NCBI GenBank assembly: GCA_020284085.1 | Contig: JACEVL010001004.1 | Span: 1-64,000, forward strand | Source of the DNA: Aporrectodea caliginosa | Lineage: Eukaryota; Annelida; Clitellata; Crassiclitellata; Lumbricidae | DNA: 64,000 nt | Reading direction: 5' to 3' | Shown: positions 19,380 to 31,513 of the stretch, one piece after another | How the letters are laid out: each line of letters opens with the position of its first letter | How positions within the stretch are numbered: the stretch's first letter is position 1 | Made by a program: the position numbers and the translations under genes | Notes under the pieces: generated by a model | Database searches by the model: none | What the model was told of the DNA's origin: nothing | The model's input: the letters and a program-made list of their open reading frames with translations, nothing else

Positions 19380-20437
19380 GCAAAGCTTGCAGAAAATCAT
19401 TGTCTGCTGTTACCACGTTGTGCAATTGTGAAGTTCTACTAATTCTATCACGATCATAAGTTTTTGAAATAAACCAAACTGTCACTACTTTAAATGCAGC
19501 AGTTAGTTCCAAACGTAGGTTAGTTACGAATTTACAAGACTAGTCAAAAATTAAAACGCATGTGCTTCAATTTTGTTAATCTTCTAATATTCATTTAACA
19601 ATATTTAGGCCTATGCCATTTGGCTCATTAACAACTAAAACGTCCTTCATTTATGTTAAATGTTACAAAAAGCCTTGGCGGGTGGTCACCATTCAGACTC
19701 CTTATCGGATTAATTTGATCCTGAAAGGTTTCGCGCCTTAAGCTTCGCTAATGAGGGCCGCCCAGGACCAAATTTCCAGGACCGGTTTTACAAGCCAATC
19801 CGAACCTGCGAAGTATAATACAGGATCCCTCAGGGACTTCAATATTATCTAATATCTATTGTAGAAAATAATGTGTGGAAAGGTCCTATTCATCTGTCTC
19901 CTGGCCGGCGAAAGTGCCCCACAAGGCCACAGCATTAAAACGTATCATCAGTGAGATACGTTGGCACAAAAAAGATGTTTCCCTTGGGTCTCCACTAGAG
20001 GTACATAGCTGTTGTCCAAGGTCCGAAAGGAAGGTCAATCATTCGTTGTTGATCGGATCCAGCTTTTCGAAAGCCAAAGGGACAAATATTATCATTATTA
20101 TTAATTATTTAAATTTTACCGGAGGTAGAAATAATCCCTCAGGAAAAGAAACTATTTTAGGAGTAAAACAACGTTCTGCGAGAAATCAGGCCTCGTCCCA
20201 GTTTATTATTTAACTCTGTTCTTCATGACACAGAAAAGCAAAGAAAAACCAGTTATAATATGTATTACAAAATTTCTGCGTTATGTCAACAGTCTTCCAA
20301 CGAAACATGTTCAGGGAAAAAAATTGAAACGTATCCAAGCTTCAGCAAATTTGCACTAATTCAATTAAACAGAACACATTTTCTTATAAGAATACTTTAG
20401 ACTGAAAATTACATTTAACAGTAACACAATCCAGGTG
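19380..20437. other. Spacer without recognised features, grading into ZNF-A 3' flank
   Basis: 19380-20215 shows no supported exon. From about 20220 the sequence parallels the 3' flank of ZNF-C ('ctttgctttatgtcaacagtcttc'-like stretches), so it belongs to the duplicated ZNF unit. Confidence 0.5.
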
Positions 20438-20525
20438 TTAATCTTCAAAACAATTCAGCAAAGTCACCGTGCAGTGGAGAATAACACGCCTGAACATGGG
20501 GTTTGAAAAATTTCTTTTCTATTTA
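20438..20525 (-). pseudogene. Relic of a ZNF C-terminal C2HC module downstream of ZNF-A
   Basis: The minus strand reads CYSPLHG and then a DFAE-like stretch before a TTA-complement stop at 20438, matching the module at the end of ZNF-A (21051-21180). The cysteine-rich part upstream is degenerate. A relic in the same relative place follows ZNF-C (37985) and its inverted copy (27954). Confidence 0.6.
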
Positions 20526-20584
20526 ACAAATGCAGAACAACAGAACTGGAAAGAATGCACAATGATTTAACGATTCATTGTACT

Positions 20585-20805
20585 CTTCTTCTTTGCTTCT
20601 CCTCCGTCAGGCCAAGGCCAACGATGAGTCCTCAACTTGTCGTCTCCAGAATTCTCTATCCTTGATTTGTTCCTTTGCTTCTGCAATGTTCATCTTCATT
20701 CTCTCCAGATCCTCTCGTATATTATCCATCCATGTCTTTTGTTGTCTTCCTCTACTCCTAGTTCCCTCCACATATCCGTGTAAAGCCATCGATGGTAATC
20801 TGTCT
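20585..20805 (-). mobile_element. 221-bp 5'-truncated LINE 3' end with 13-bp TSD
   Basis: Flanked by a perfect TSD, GATTCATTGTACT (20572-20584 and 20806-20818). The minus strand encodes GTRSRGRQQKTWMDNIREDL and then DREFWRRQV, the typical extreme C-terminus of non-LTR retrotransposon ORF2 proteins. It ends with a short (GAA)n-like tail at the left. This LINE is unlike the L2/CR1 copies elsewhere in the window. Confidence 0.85.
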
Positions 20806-21050
20806 GATTCATTGTACTACACAAACATAAAACCTGCAACATCCCCTTGCCTCTCTGTTATTTATGAATCGGGATAGCAAACAAACAAAAAACAGTTACA
20901 ACTGTGTTCAGAGGAAAAACGTAGAAAAATTGAAACTGTATCCAACAGAAAACAACTGTGCTATGCATTAAAAAGCAGAATACATTTTCTGATAAAAAAA
21001 ACTTAAACTAAGCATTACATTTAAAAGCATTACAATTCGGGTGTTAATCT

Positions 21051-23038
21051 TCAAAACAAGTCAGCAAAGTTTTCGTCCACTGGAGAATAACACACCTGGA
21101 AACAGTGCTTCAAAAATTCCTTTTCTACTTGAAACCTTTTGTTGCATATTAGACAACCAAATGGTTTCACAAGGAAAGGATCAGAACAAGCTACAGATGA
21201 TTTCTGAATTCCAAATACTTCCAGTTTTCCCTTTTCACTCTCATCAGTTTGCACAGCAATATTCAAATCTTCAGTCTGCTCAAACCTTTTATCACATAAC
21301 TTGACTTTGTATGATTTCTCTTCACGATGGGTTTTTGAATGTTCATGCAAGTGACTGTTCTCTGCAAATGGCTTGTGACATTCTTGATACTTGTATGGTT
21401 TCTCTCCAGTGTGTGTTCTCATATGAATATTCAAACTCCTCCTCTGTGCAAATGTTTCCTGACATAGGTCACACTTGTATGGTTTCTCTCCAGTATGCAT
21501 TCTAATATGGCGATTCAAGTCGCCATTACGTCCAAAAGATGTGTGACATAGGTGACATGTGTTTGGTTTCTCTCCAGTGTGGGTTCTCATATGGCATTTC
21601 AAATGATTACTGCGTGCAAAAGATTTATGACATAGGTGACATGTGTATGGTTTCTCTCCAGTGTGGGTTCTCATATGAATATTCAAACCATTCTTTTGTA
21701 TAAACGATTTCTGACATAGGTCACACCTGTATGGCTTCTCTCCAGTGTGTGATCTCCCATGAATTTTCAAACAATCCCTCCGTTTAAAAGTTTTCTGACA
21801 TAGGTGACATTTGTATGGTTTCTCTTCAGTGTGGTTACTCATATGGTGATTCAACTGAGTGCTACATGCGAAAGATTTGTGACACAAGTGACACATGTAT
21901 GGTTTCTCTCCCGAGTGGGTTCTCATATGGCAATTCAAATGCTCATTACGTGCAAAAGATTTGTGGCAAAGGTCACATTTGTATGGCTTCTCCCCAGTGT
22001 GGGTTCTCGCATGCTGATTCAACTGACTTTTACGTACAAAAGATTTGTGGCATATGTCACATTTGTATGGTTTATCTCCAATGTGGATTCTCACATGCTG
22101 ATTCAACTGACTTTTACGTACAAAAGATTTGTGGCATATGTCACATTTGTATGGCTTCTCCCCAGTGTGGGTTCTCATATGGACACTCAAATAACTATTT
22201 TCTGTAAAAGATTTGAGACATAGATGACACAAGTACGGTTTCTCTTTAGCATGGATCTTCATATGTGTTCTCAAACTACGAGTACAGGAATATGACTTTT
22301 TGCATATGTGACAGATGTATGGCCTCTCTCCAGTGTGGGTTTTTGTATGAACTTTCAATCTACTACCAGAGTAAAATGATTTGTGGCATAGTTCACATTT
22401 GAATGGTCTTTCTCCGCTATGCACCATTGAATGTTTACGCAGTTGACTCTTTAGTGCAAAAGCCTTGTGACATGATTCACACTGAAACGGTTTCTCTCCT
22501 GTGTGGGTTTTCATGTGGATTCTCATATAACTACTCAATGAAAATGATTTATTACACATTTGACACTTGTATCCTTTCTCACCAGTGTGAGTTTTCATAT
22601 GAGTATTCAAAGAACTGTTCTGTGAAAATGCACTGTTGCAGAATTCGCATTTATGAGGTCTTTCTCCGCTATGAACCACTGAATGCCTACACAGTTCACC
22701 CTTTGAAGCAAATGCCTTGCAGCATAATTCACACTTATATGGCTTCTCACCAGTGTGGGATTTCATGTGTCCCTTCAAATGATGACTGCGTCTATATGAC
22801 TTATGACATAATTTACACTTATATGGCTTCTCTCCAGTGTGGGTTCTCGAGTGGTTTTTTAAAACACTACCGGTTACAAATGACTTCTTACATCGTTGAC
22901 ATTTGTATGGTTTCTCTCCAGTGTGGGTTCTCATATGGACATTCAAATGACAAATAGTGGTAAATGATTTGTGGCATAGGTGACATTTGCAAGGTTTATC
23001 TTTTTGGGGATTTTAGAATTCTTGCCCTGGTCACCCAT
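21051..23038 (-). CDS. ZNF-A: 19-finger C2H2 protein with C-terminal C2HC module
   Basis: One exon encodes about 19 canonical fingers (C-x2-C-x12-H-x3-H) with TGEKPYK linkers, then a degenerate finger (first Cys replaced by Tyr), a finger relic ([15 protein letters not shown]) and the C2HC module (GCLICNKRFQVEKEF then HCFQVC), ending NFADLF. It is probably a nuclear DNA-binding protein. The paralogues start with conserved M-G-D-x-x-K-x-S-K; here that ATG (23038) is followed by a one-base deletion against ZNF-B near 23015, so it would stop after about 30 codons. The finger frame itself is open from about 23010, but its first ATG is inside finger 1. The N-terminus is therefore broken, spliced differently, or misread. 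Confidence 0.8.
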
Positions 23039-24000
23039 CATCACAAAAAGCGTGGACAAAATTCGGACTTATATAGTGTCTACTGTCTACCAAGTGTTTC
23101 TTATCGCTTTGACAGTGAAACGGCTGATTCGCGTAAGACGTTTGTGAAGCAAATTGCAATTTCAGTGGTTTCTCTCCAGTGTCTCTTTTTCTGTGGCACC
23201 TTTGTTCATGACTTCTTGTAAAGTTTATTACACAGAATTCATACATGCATTGTTTACCACCTGTGCTTATTCCATTGTTTTTCTTTTGTTTCTTTTTCAT
23301 TCCTCTGTGACTCCAAAGTGACACAAATCTTAGTTTTCATTTATGGCAAATGGGTTGGCTTTGTGTAAAACTACTTTGATGCCTTCAAAGTATGTTGTTG
23401 ATAATCCTATGTCGTTTATGGTTTTCAGTCGGGTGATGTCCTTTTCTGGCAACATCTGCTACACTGTTTGACTGAGTTTCTTACGCATTCACTGAGTTTT
23501 CTATGATTTCTTTTGTCAAACCATCAAATATCTATTTCTGCGAATGAAAATACAGTTGCTGTCAACAGAATATAAATGACATTTTACTAACAGCAAATTT
23601 CAATAATAAATCCTATAAATTAGGAAATCTAATTTTCTTGATCAGCCTAGATAGCGAAACCAGTTCCACATGGTCCACTGTATTCGTGCAAACTGTAAAT
23701 ATATTTGAGCCATGTGAAGATTTAAGATGACTGTTGATGTTGATAGACTGTAGAGCATAAAGCATTTTTAGAGTGATTCACTAATATTGTCAAATTAACA
23801 ACATCATTGTGCTCGATGGTTAAAGGCCAAATGACAGCCATTCTTCTCCATGACTTGTCTGCTGCTTGTGATAATTGATACTGTGAACCATTGCGTTCTT
23901 TCGCATTCTTTCAAACACTGGCTTGGAGTTTCTGGCCCTGCACTAAATTGGTGTACTACTTTTCTTATCTCTGCTTATTCATTGATGAAAATAAAAATTT

Positions 24001-24421
24001 GGTAATCCTGGCAACGGCGGTCCCAAATTATGAAATGAAAGAAGTCTACAAAGTTATTTGATATTGTCACTTTAAAATGGAAGCTGGATTGATGAAAAGA
24101 ACTGTTTCCATAAATGGAATCTGGATTGATGAGAAAAACTGTTTCCCTAAATGGAAGTGGGATTGATGAAAACATTCCTGTGTTGAAATAGAAGCTGGAT
24201 TGATCGAAATAATTTTCCCCGTGAATAGAAGCTGGATACCAAGCTGGTTGCATGGATGAAACTAAGTTTCCATTCAATAGAAGCTGGATGAAAATAATGT
24301 TTTCAGTAAGTAGAAGCTGGATTCCTGAGAATCTATAGCACGTCTTAGCGAAACTACAAGAAAGCGGCCTCTGTTGATTTCTTTCATTTCATAATTTGGG
24401 ACCGCCGTTGCCAGGATTACA
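24001..24421. mobile_element. Type-B core element, 421 bp
   Basis: TIRs of about 45 bp start GGTAATCCTGGCAACGGCGG at both ends (last base at the right changed). Flanks AAAAATTT and AATAATTT are an 8-bp TSD with one mismatch. Inside, the ~40-bp units and the 'aagaaagcggcctctgttgat' end are the same as in type-A elements, although the TIR is unrelated. Confidence 0.85.
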
Positions 24422-24684
24422 AATAATTTAGGTTAAACACAAGTTGGATTAATGAAAGGAATCTGGCTTAAATAGAAGCTGGATTAATTAAACTTATCAT
24501 AAATATCATTGAAATAATAAAATACGCTAAAATACACGTCTACCCCACTAACAATAAAAATAAACGTAAATGCACTTTAATCGATTTCACCAGTACAGGC
24601 ACACGGAACCAGAATTCGCAATTTACGCAAATATTTTAAAATTTTATAGGGATGAACACATATTAAATAAATAATAAACACATG

Positions 24685-25185
24685 GGTAAAGTCGTAGTTT
24701 ACTTTGCTAAATTATTTGATATTGTCACTTTAAAATGGAAGCTGGATCGATGAAAGAAATTGTTTCCCAAAATGGAAGTGGGATTGATGAAAACATTCCT
24801 GTGTTCAAAATTGAAGTGGGATTGATCGAAATAATTTCTACCGTAAATAGAAGCTGGATGGATGAAATTAAGTTTTCGATTCAATAGACGCTGGATTGAT
24901 GAAAATAATTGTTTCCGTAATTAGAAGCGGGATCCATGAGAATATATCTTTGCTTAAATAAAAGTTCCATTGATGAAACATATTTCTTTCGTCAAATAGA
25001 AGTTGGATTGATAAAAGTATTTTTTCCAATTAAATGGAAGTTGGATTGATGAAAATATTTATCGATGATATGGAAGCTGGATTGATGATAGTTAACATGC
25101 ACATAGGTAGACTGCTTACTTACCAACGTAAAGTACGGCATTGAAGACATTAGAATAATTTAGCAACGTAAACTACGACTTTACC
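24685..25185. mobile_element. Type-C core element, 501 bp
   Basis: The left end is GGTAAAGTCGTAGTTTACT and the right end its complement, with a perfect 8-bp TSD AACACATG (24677-24684 and 25186-25193). The core has about ten 'ggaagctggattgatgaaa' units and the 'cttaccaacgtaaag' subterminal stretch. The duplicated twin is at 32197-32698. Confidence 0.9.
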
Positions 25186-25544
25186 AACACATGAAAATTT
25201 TAAAGATAATATTAAAGCATACCAGCGTAGAAAGAGAATTAACAAAATCTAATAATTGGCCTTTGTCGATGTCGTGAAAATGGCTTTAACCAAAAACAAA
25301 ATGGTGGAATAATATGGAATTGCTTGATAAACGCTTCTGGCCTCTACCGATTAAAATGCATTATTTTCAGCAAGCGATCTTCAACTAACGATCTTAGAGT
25401 GTTACACTACGATAAAACGACACACGGTGCATCTGAATTAAATGTACACCTCAACTCCCTTGAGATGTGTAGCGCCATTAATCGATTGACCGTAAAGCTC
25501 CATTATTTTTAGCGTATTTATTTATTTTTGCATTAAAACATTTA

Positions 25545-25841
25545 GTGTATTTCGTTATTGGGCCTATGGAAAGTCAACTCCGTTTTTGCGACGGAAATTG
25601 TTTCTATGATTTTAATGCAAACTGTCATAAGTCCAACACACACTTTGAAATGATGCTACATTATTTTGTTCGTCAACCAAGCTTGAGGTTTGCGTTTCTC
25701 ATTTCCATAATCCCTCCAGCGAGTGCACAACTCCGCCGACAGCGTACGTTGGTGGTTACATTTAGACTATGTTTGTTGAAATCAGTGTTTAATTCAGGCA
25801 TTTCTGGAGGAATGTTCCAGCAAGATATAAACCTCCCATAG
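25545..25841 (+). other. Open frame shared by both duplication copies, uncertain
   Basis: A frame with SQLRFCDGNCFYDFNANC here is matched by SQLRFCVFNCFNDFNANC at 33090-33150. The two copies differ by frame-changing indels after about 40 residues, so coding is doubtful. Confidence 0.15.
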
Positions 25842-26132
25842 AAATAATTATAACAAAAAATAATAGTTTTGAGTTTTTGTTGACAGTATAAATTATTAGG
25901 CCTATATGAACTGTTATAATTATAATATATTATAACAGTATATCATATAGCAGTAATATAATGATAGGCCCTGTTATTGACTATTTTAATATAATATTAT
26001 GATACTATCATAATATTGTTGGGCACCTCCTTTATGTTCTTCTAGCACTACTTCAGGTGGTCCTAGTCCGTGCAGAGCAAGTAAAGGCAGTGCACAGCCC
26101 AATCGGCTGCAGAAACTAGGTAAGTACTATGA

Positions 26133-26636
26133 GTGAATCCTACCATTAAGGTTGCATCACTGGAAACTACGGTTGGTGCCCCCGAGACCACCCCCGAGAC
26201 ATTTTCTTCACCTTCACCCTTCAATTCTATCAGGGATGCGCCAGAGGGTAAAGTTGCTGAACTAAGAACTTCGGGCGGAAGTCAACCCGTTGTTCCAACG
26301 AATCAAGGTCCTTTTCATTCAAAAACTCGTCGTGAAGAAAAAGCATACAAAGTCAAATTATGTGAAAAAAGGTTTGAGCAGACTGAAGATTTGAATGTCT
26401 CTGTGAAAACTGTTGAGATTGAAACGGGAAGACTTGAAGTATTTGGAAGTCAGAAGTCATATGATTCTCATCATTTCCTTGTGAAACAATTTGGTTGTTT
26501 AATATGCAATGAAATGTTTGAAATAGAAGAGGAATTTCGGTTGCACTGTTTCCAGGCATGTTATTCTCCAGTGGATTCTCCAGTGGATGATGACTTTGCC
26601 AAACTGCTGAAATTTACCTGTAATTTTGCAGTTTAA
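26133..26636 (+). pseudogene. Inverted duplicate of a ZNF C-terminus fused to unrelated sequence
   Basis: From about 26310 the plus strand encodes the ZNF C-terminal region: [20 protein letters not shown], then the C2HC module [15 protein letters not shown] ... [11 protein letters not shown] with an SPVD duplication, DDDFAKLL and a frame-shifted end. The first ~58 codons (MNPTIKVASLETTVGAPETT...) are Pro/Thr-rich and have no match in the other ZNFs. The closest relative is the end of ZNF-C. It is the head of an inverted duplication continuing at 27602 after a piggyBac insertion. Confidence 0.75.
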
Positions 26637-27599
26637 CCCTAGGGCTACCAAGCTTTTTTTGTAACACGGACTACCAAGGGGGGTGGTTACCCCCCCCTGG
26701 ATTTCGTGTTTGGTTTTACATATCATAACTTGTAATATAGCAATGGATTCAGCATTCATTTCTGCACAGAATGGTATATTTAGTTGTACATTATGTGAAT
26801 GCACCTCGAAATTACATCACTTTTAACAACGGAACCCATTAATTAGCAATATTGTATATTATTGCGTACATTTTCTACTTTTTGGATAAACAAATATAAG
26901 ATTATGTGTGTTTTGAAACTAATCTATGTATAAAAGATACACAAAATCATCCCTACACATGTTTATATAGTATAAATGTACATCCATACATATATATCCA
27001 TACATATATATCGGTTTACGTTGTAATGCTGTATTCAGCCATTTTCACACAGATTACGCGTATTATTATTTATTTTGATCACTTCCGGTATTCAAAAGAC
27101 AAAGATGTAGGTATGCAAATGAAGCCCTACATTCCCTCTAAAGAATGGTATCTTTGTTTCTCTTCCAGGAAGACAAATGAATATGCTACAGACAAAAAAC
27201 TAAGGGGGGAGTCCTTCCATTCAGCCATTTTTCACGCATATTACGCGTATTATTATTTATTTTGAGCACTTCCGGTTGTCACAGGTCAACTCAGTGACCA
27301 TAGAAATGTAGCCCCACATTCCCTCTATAGAATGGTATAATTTGTGTCTCTTAATATTAAATGACGGATAAGATATAGTCGAAAATCTAGAGGGGGTGGT
27401 ATCCACCCCCCTCTGGTGCCTCGGGTATATTGGCTATAACTTTTGAACGGTGTGAGATATCATCTCACATTTTACCTCAAAACGTGTGTAAATGAACCCC
27501 CTACAGCTACCTAAAAGGTCAAATTTTTATTCCATACGGAAAAAGTTTGAAATGAAAAAAACCTAGGGGGTGGCAACCACCCCCTTGGTAGCCCGGGGG
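26637..27599. mobile_element. 963-bp non-autonomous piggyBac-like element
   Basis: It lies between TTAA sites (26633-26636 and 27600-27603). The left TIR begins CCCTAGGGCTACCAAG and the right, reversed, CCCCCGGGCTACCAAGG. TTAA targeting and CCC ends are piggyBac traits. The ZNF-C paralogue (about 38333) has the uninterrupted site with a single TTAA, proving the insertion. Internal 'tacgcgtattattatttatttt' stretches repeat next to 'cacttccgg'. No transposase is encoded. A second copy is at 60096-61012. Confidence 0.9.
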
Positions 27600-27601
27600 T
27601 T

Positions 27602-28580
27602 AAAATAATGTTTTCTAAGTAAGTGTATTCTGCCTAATGATGCATAGCAAAGTTTTATTCTGTTGGATGCATCTCAAATTTTCCACTTTTTTCTTGAACA
27701 TACATGCTTCTGTTATAACAAGTTGTTCTTTGCTTCCCTGGTGCATGAAAAACAGAGAGGCAAGGGTATGTGACAGGATTTTATGGTTGTGTAATATGCC
27801 ATGAAACGTTTATGCAACTAGCATTTTATTGTGCATGCTTTCCACTTTTGTTATTTCTGCATTGTTTTAAATCAAAAAGGAATTTTTGAGGCACCGTTTC
27901 CAGGCATGTTACTCTCCAGTGGATGATGACTTTGCTGAATTCTTTGAAGATTAACACTTGAGCTGTGTTACTTTTAAATTTAATATTCAGTTTACCATAT
28001 TTTTATAAGAAAATGTATTTTGTTTTCTGAGGCATAGCAAATTTGTTGGCTGTTCGATACATTTAAACTTTTCCAAGTTTTCCTAGAACATGCTTTGTTG
28101 GAAGACTGTTACCATAACGCAGAATGTAAAAAATAACTGGTTTTTCTTTAGTTTCCTGTGTCATTAAAAGCAGAGGGGCAAATTAACATTGAATGTCTTT
28201 ATCCTGCCATTTTATGTTAATAACCGCTATAAAAAATTCTCTGTAGTTACCTGTTGTGTTTATGTTACATGATCAATAAAATTTTGCTATTGTCATTATT
28301 TTTATAGTAATCCCTTAAATAACTATTAGAAATCCAGAAGTTTCTGTTGTGTTTTTCAGATGCAACCATTCTAATTCATACTTTGAGAGATGATAAGAAA
28401 ACTAATAGAGATTAACAGGACAATTTTCAAGTATTTTTTAATCAGACACCATATGTTACTTATTCTTATCTTTTTTAGTGTAGCCATGTGGTACTTGCAA
28501 TTGTACATTTATATAGCGCCACTTCAAGAGAGACTTTTAGAGGCACTACACACTAATAATAATATTTGTAGTCGACCAGG
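27602..28580. repeat. Inverted duplicate of ZNF-C 3' flank
   Basis: Base for base this is close to the reverse complement of 37360-38338, including an 'agcgccacttcaagagagac' stretch at about 28530. It carries a relic of the C2HC module at 27880-27954 ([18 protein letters not shown] then stop, plus strand), which the minus-strand copy has at 37985-38075. The two arms lie about 9 kb apart around ZNF-B. Confidence 0.9.
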
Positions 28581-28590
28581 GCCTCTACCA
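28520..28590. repeat. LINE 3'-end-like 'tatagcgcc' fragment
   Basis: The stretch 'tatatagcgccacttcaag' then 'gaggcactacacac' and an (AAT)n tail resembles L2-type 3' ends; similar words occur at 6800-6850, 36014-36050 and 62035. It is shared by the inverted duplicate. Confidence 0.45.
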
Positions 28591-28819
28591 AGCCCTTCCC
28601 TTGTGTCCCTCCTCCCTGTGATTTACAGTAATTTCCCACTTTTTTGGAGGGACTGAGCCGCAGTTAGGGGGGGGGGCTTAGCTATTCCCCCTGGCGCCGC
28701 CACTGAGTACTTAGCATTATTCTTTTTAGTTGATAGCTCTATAGACCAGCGGTTTTCAAATGGTGGTATGTGTACAACTAGTGGTCCGCCAGGTGTTGCT
28801 AAGTAGCACGTGCAAAAAT

Positions 28820-30529
28820 TCAAAATAATTTAAATTTTCTACTAGTTTTTTTTGAAAGCTTACTCAGGTCATTCTTCTCTGCAAATGCCTTCTCTCCAGT
28901 GTGGGTTCTCACATGGCGATTAAAATGATTTTTATTGGCAAAAGATTTGTGACATAGTTGACATTTGTATGGTTTCTCTCCAGTGTGTGATCTCTCATGA
29001 ATTTTCAAATAATTCTTTCGTGAAAATGTTTTCGGACATAGGTCACATTTGTATGGTTTCTCTTCAGTGTGGGTTGTCATATGTCGATTCAAATGACTAT
29101 TACGTGTAAAACATTTGTGGCATACGTGACATAAGTATGGTTTCTCTCCAGTATGGGTTCTCATGTGACAATTCAAATGACTACTACACGGAAACGATTT
29201 GTGACATAGGTGACATTTGTATGGTTTATCACCAGTGTGCGATCTCCGGTGAATTTTCAAATTATTATGTGTAAACGTTTTCTGGCATATGTCGCACTTG
29301 TATGGTTTCTCTCCAGTGTGGGATCTCATATGGACATTCAAATAACTACTGTTTGCAAAAGATTTGTGACATTGGTCGCAGTTGTATGGTTTCTCTCCAG
29401 TATGGGTTCTCATATGGACATTCAAATAACTATTTCGTGTAAAAGATTTTAGACATAGGTGACATATGTATGGTTTATCTCCAGCGTGGTTCCTCAAATG
29501 AATATTTAATTGGCCTTTATGTGGAAATGATTTCTGGCATAATTCACATTTGTATGGCTTATCTCCAGTGTGTGTTCTCATATGTCGAGTCAAATGACCA
29601 TTAGATGTAAAAGATTTGTGACATAGGTGACATATGTATGGTTTCTCCCCAGTGTGGGTCCTCAAATGTTTACTCAAGTCGCAAATATGGATATACGACT
29701 TTCTGCATAAGTCACATTTGTATTGTTTCTCTCCAGTGTGGGCCTTCAAATGTGCACGCAAGCTACTACTACCAGAGTATGATTTTTCACATATGTGACA
29801 TATGTACGGCCTCTCTCCAGAGTGGGTTCTCATATGAACTTTCAAACTACCACTTGAGTAAAATGATTTGTGGCATAGTTCACATCTGTATGGTCTTTCT
29901 CCACTATGGATACTAGAATGACTATGCAGTGTACTCTTTAGTGCAAAAGCCTTGTGACATGACTCACACTTAAACGGTTTCTCTGCTGTGTGGGTTTTCA
30001 TGTGGATTCTCAAAGAACTATTTGATGAAAACGATTTATTACACATTTGACACTTGTATCCTTTCTCTCCAGTGTGTGTTTTCACATGAGTATTCAAATC
30101 ATATTTCCGTGAAAATGCCTTGTTGCAGAATTCACATTTATGTGGTCTTTCTCCGCTATGAACCAATGAATGCTGACATAGTTTAGATTTTGAAACAAAT
30201 GGCTTGTGGCATAATTCACACTTATATGGCTTTTCTCCAGTGTGGGTTTTCATGTGTCCATTCAAATGATGACTGCGCCCATATGACTTATGACATAATT
30301 TACACTTATATGGCTTCTCTCCAGTGTGGATTCTCGAATGGTTTTTCAAAACACTACATGTTACAAATGATTTTTGACATAGTTGACATTTGTATGGTTT
30401 CTCTCCAGTGTGGGTTCTCATATGGACATTCAAGTGACTAATAGCAGTAAATGATTTGTGGCATAGGTGACATTTGCAAGGTTTATCTTTTTGGACGATT
30501 TTAGATTTCTTGCCCTGGTCACCCATCAT
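28820..30529 (-). CDS. ZNF-B: 19-finger C2H2 protein lacking the C-terminal module
   Basis: The start MMGDQGKKSK (ATG at 30529 or 30526) is in frame with 19 clean fingers from CHLCHKSFTAISHLNVH to [17 protein letters not shown]; one (CDICQKTFTHNNLKIH) is one residue short. The frame is also open upstream of the ATG for about 39 codons. After the last finger it reads AFAEKNDLSKLSKKTSRKF and stops at 28820: a deletion has removed the start of the next finger, and the degenerate fingers and C2HC module found in A, C, F and G are missing. It is probably a nuclear DNA-binding protein. Sequence just beyond the stop is transposon-derived. Confidence 0.85.
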   Translation of the reverse strand: MMGDQGKKSKIVQKDKPCKCHLCHKSFTAISHLNVHMRTHTGEKPYKCQLCQKSFVTCSVLKNHSRIHTGEKPYKCKLCHKSYGRSHHLNGHMKTHTGEKPYKCELCHKPFVSKSKLCQHSLVHSGERPHKCEFCNKAFSRKYDLNTHVKTHTGEKGYKCQMCNKSFSSNSSLRIHMKTHTAEKPFKCESCHKAFALKSTLHSHSSIHSGERPYRCELCHKSFYSSGSLKVHMRTHSGERPYICHICEKSYSGSSSLRAHLKAHTGEKQYKCDLCRKSYIHICDLSKHLRTHTGEKPYICHLCHKSFTSNGHLTRHMRTHTGDKPYKCELCQKSFPHKGQLNIHLRNHAGDKPYICHLCLKSFTRNSYLNVHMRTHTGEKPYNCDQCHKSFANSSYLNVHMRSHTGEKPYKCDICQKTFTHNNLKIHRRSHTGDKPYKCHLCHKSFPCSSHLNCHMRTHTGEKPYLCHVCHKCFTRNSHLNRHMTTHTEEKPYKCDLCPKTFSRKNYLKIHERSHTGEKPYKCQLCHKSFANKNHFNRHVRTHTGEKAFAEKNDLSKLSKKTSRKFKLF

Positions 30530-31513
30530 CACAAAAATCCTAGGGACAAAATTCGCACTTATATAGTGTCTACTGTCTACCGTGTGTTTCTTATCGCTTG
30601 GACAGTGAAACGAATGAATCGCATCTAGAAGACGTTTGTGAAGCAAATTGTAATTTCAGTGGTTTCTCTCCAGTGTCAGTTTTTCTGTGGCACCTTTGTT
30701 CATGACTTCTTGAAAAGTTTATTACACAGAATTAATACATGCATTGTTTACCACAGGTCTCTGCTTATTCCATTGTTTCTCTTTTCTTTCTTTTTCATTC
30801 CTCTGTTATTCCAAAGTGACACAAATCTTGGTTTTCATTTATGGCAAATGGGTTGGCTTTGCGTAAAATTACTTTGATGCCTTGAAAGTACGTTGTTGAT
30901 AATCCAATAGATTAGGCCTATGTCTTTTATGGTTTTCAGTCGGGTGATGTCCTTTTCTGGCAACATCTGCTGCACTGTTTGACTGAGTTTCTTACGCATT
31001 CGCTGAGTTTTCTATGATTTCTTTTGTCAAACCATCAAATATCTATTTCTGCAAATGAAAGTACAGTTGCTGTCAACAGAACATAAATTATATTTTACTA
31101 ACAGCAAATTTCAAATAATAAATCCTATAAATTAGGAAATCTAATTTTCTTGATCAGCCTAGATAGCGAAACCAGTTCCACATGGTCCACTGTATTCGTG
31201 CAAACTGTAAATATATTTGAGCCATGTGAAGATTTAAGATGACTGTTGATGTTGATAGACTGTAGAGCATAAAGCATTTTTAGAGTGATTCACTAATATT
31301 GTCAAATTAACAACATCATTGTGCTCGATGGTTAAAGGCCAAATGACAGCCATTCTTCTCCATGACTTGTCTGCTGCTTGTGATAATTGATACTGTGAAC
31401 CATTGCGTTCTTTCGCAATTCTTTCAAACACTGGCTTGGAGTTTCTGGCCCTGCACTAAATTGGTGTACTACTTTTCTTATCTCTGCTTATTCATTGATG
31501 AAAATAAAAATTT

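Larger units (their letters stand above)
23040..25920. repeat. Segmental duplication, copy 1
   Basis: This region, upstream of ZNF-A, matches 30530-33440 at a constant offset of about 7.51 kb. From 23640 to 25540 the copies are almost identical, including two nested MITEs and their TSDs. The block holds the 5' leader of the ZNF gene with a degenerate finger relic (CMYEFCVINFTRSHEQRCHR, minus strand, about 23170-23270), then non-coding sequence. Confidence 0.9.

Noticed and set aside
19875..20213. 112-codon plus-strand frame
   Set aside because: No splice or homology support; composition like surrounding non-coding DNA.
23975..24277. Open frames of the type 'FHQSSFHF...SSIPLPFRE' across core arrays
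   Set aside because: They arise from the array on any strand; the period is not a multiple of three, and paralogues break the frame freely.
24001..24421. Regular ~40-bp repeats resembling a CRISPR array
   Set aside because: Units are degenerate throughout, with no strict repeat/unique-spacer alternation, they sit inside TIR elements, and the genome is animal.
26906..27265. 119-codon frame within the piggyBac element as a gene
   Set aside because: No similarity to a transposase and not preserved in the copy at 60096-61012; the element is non-autonomous.
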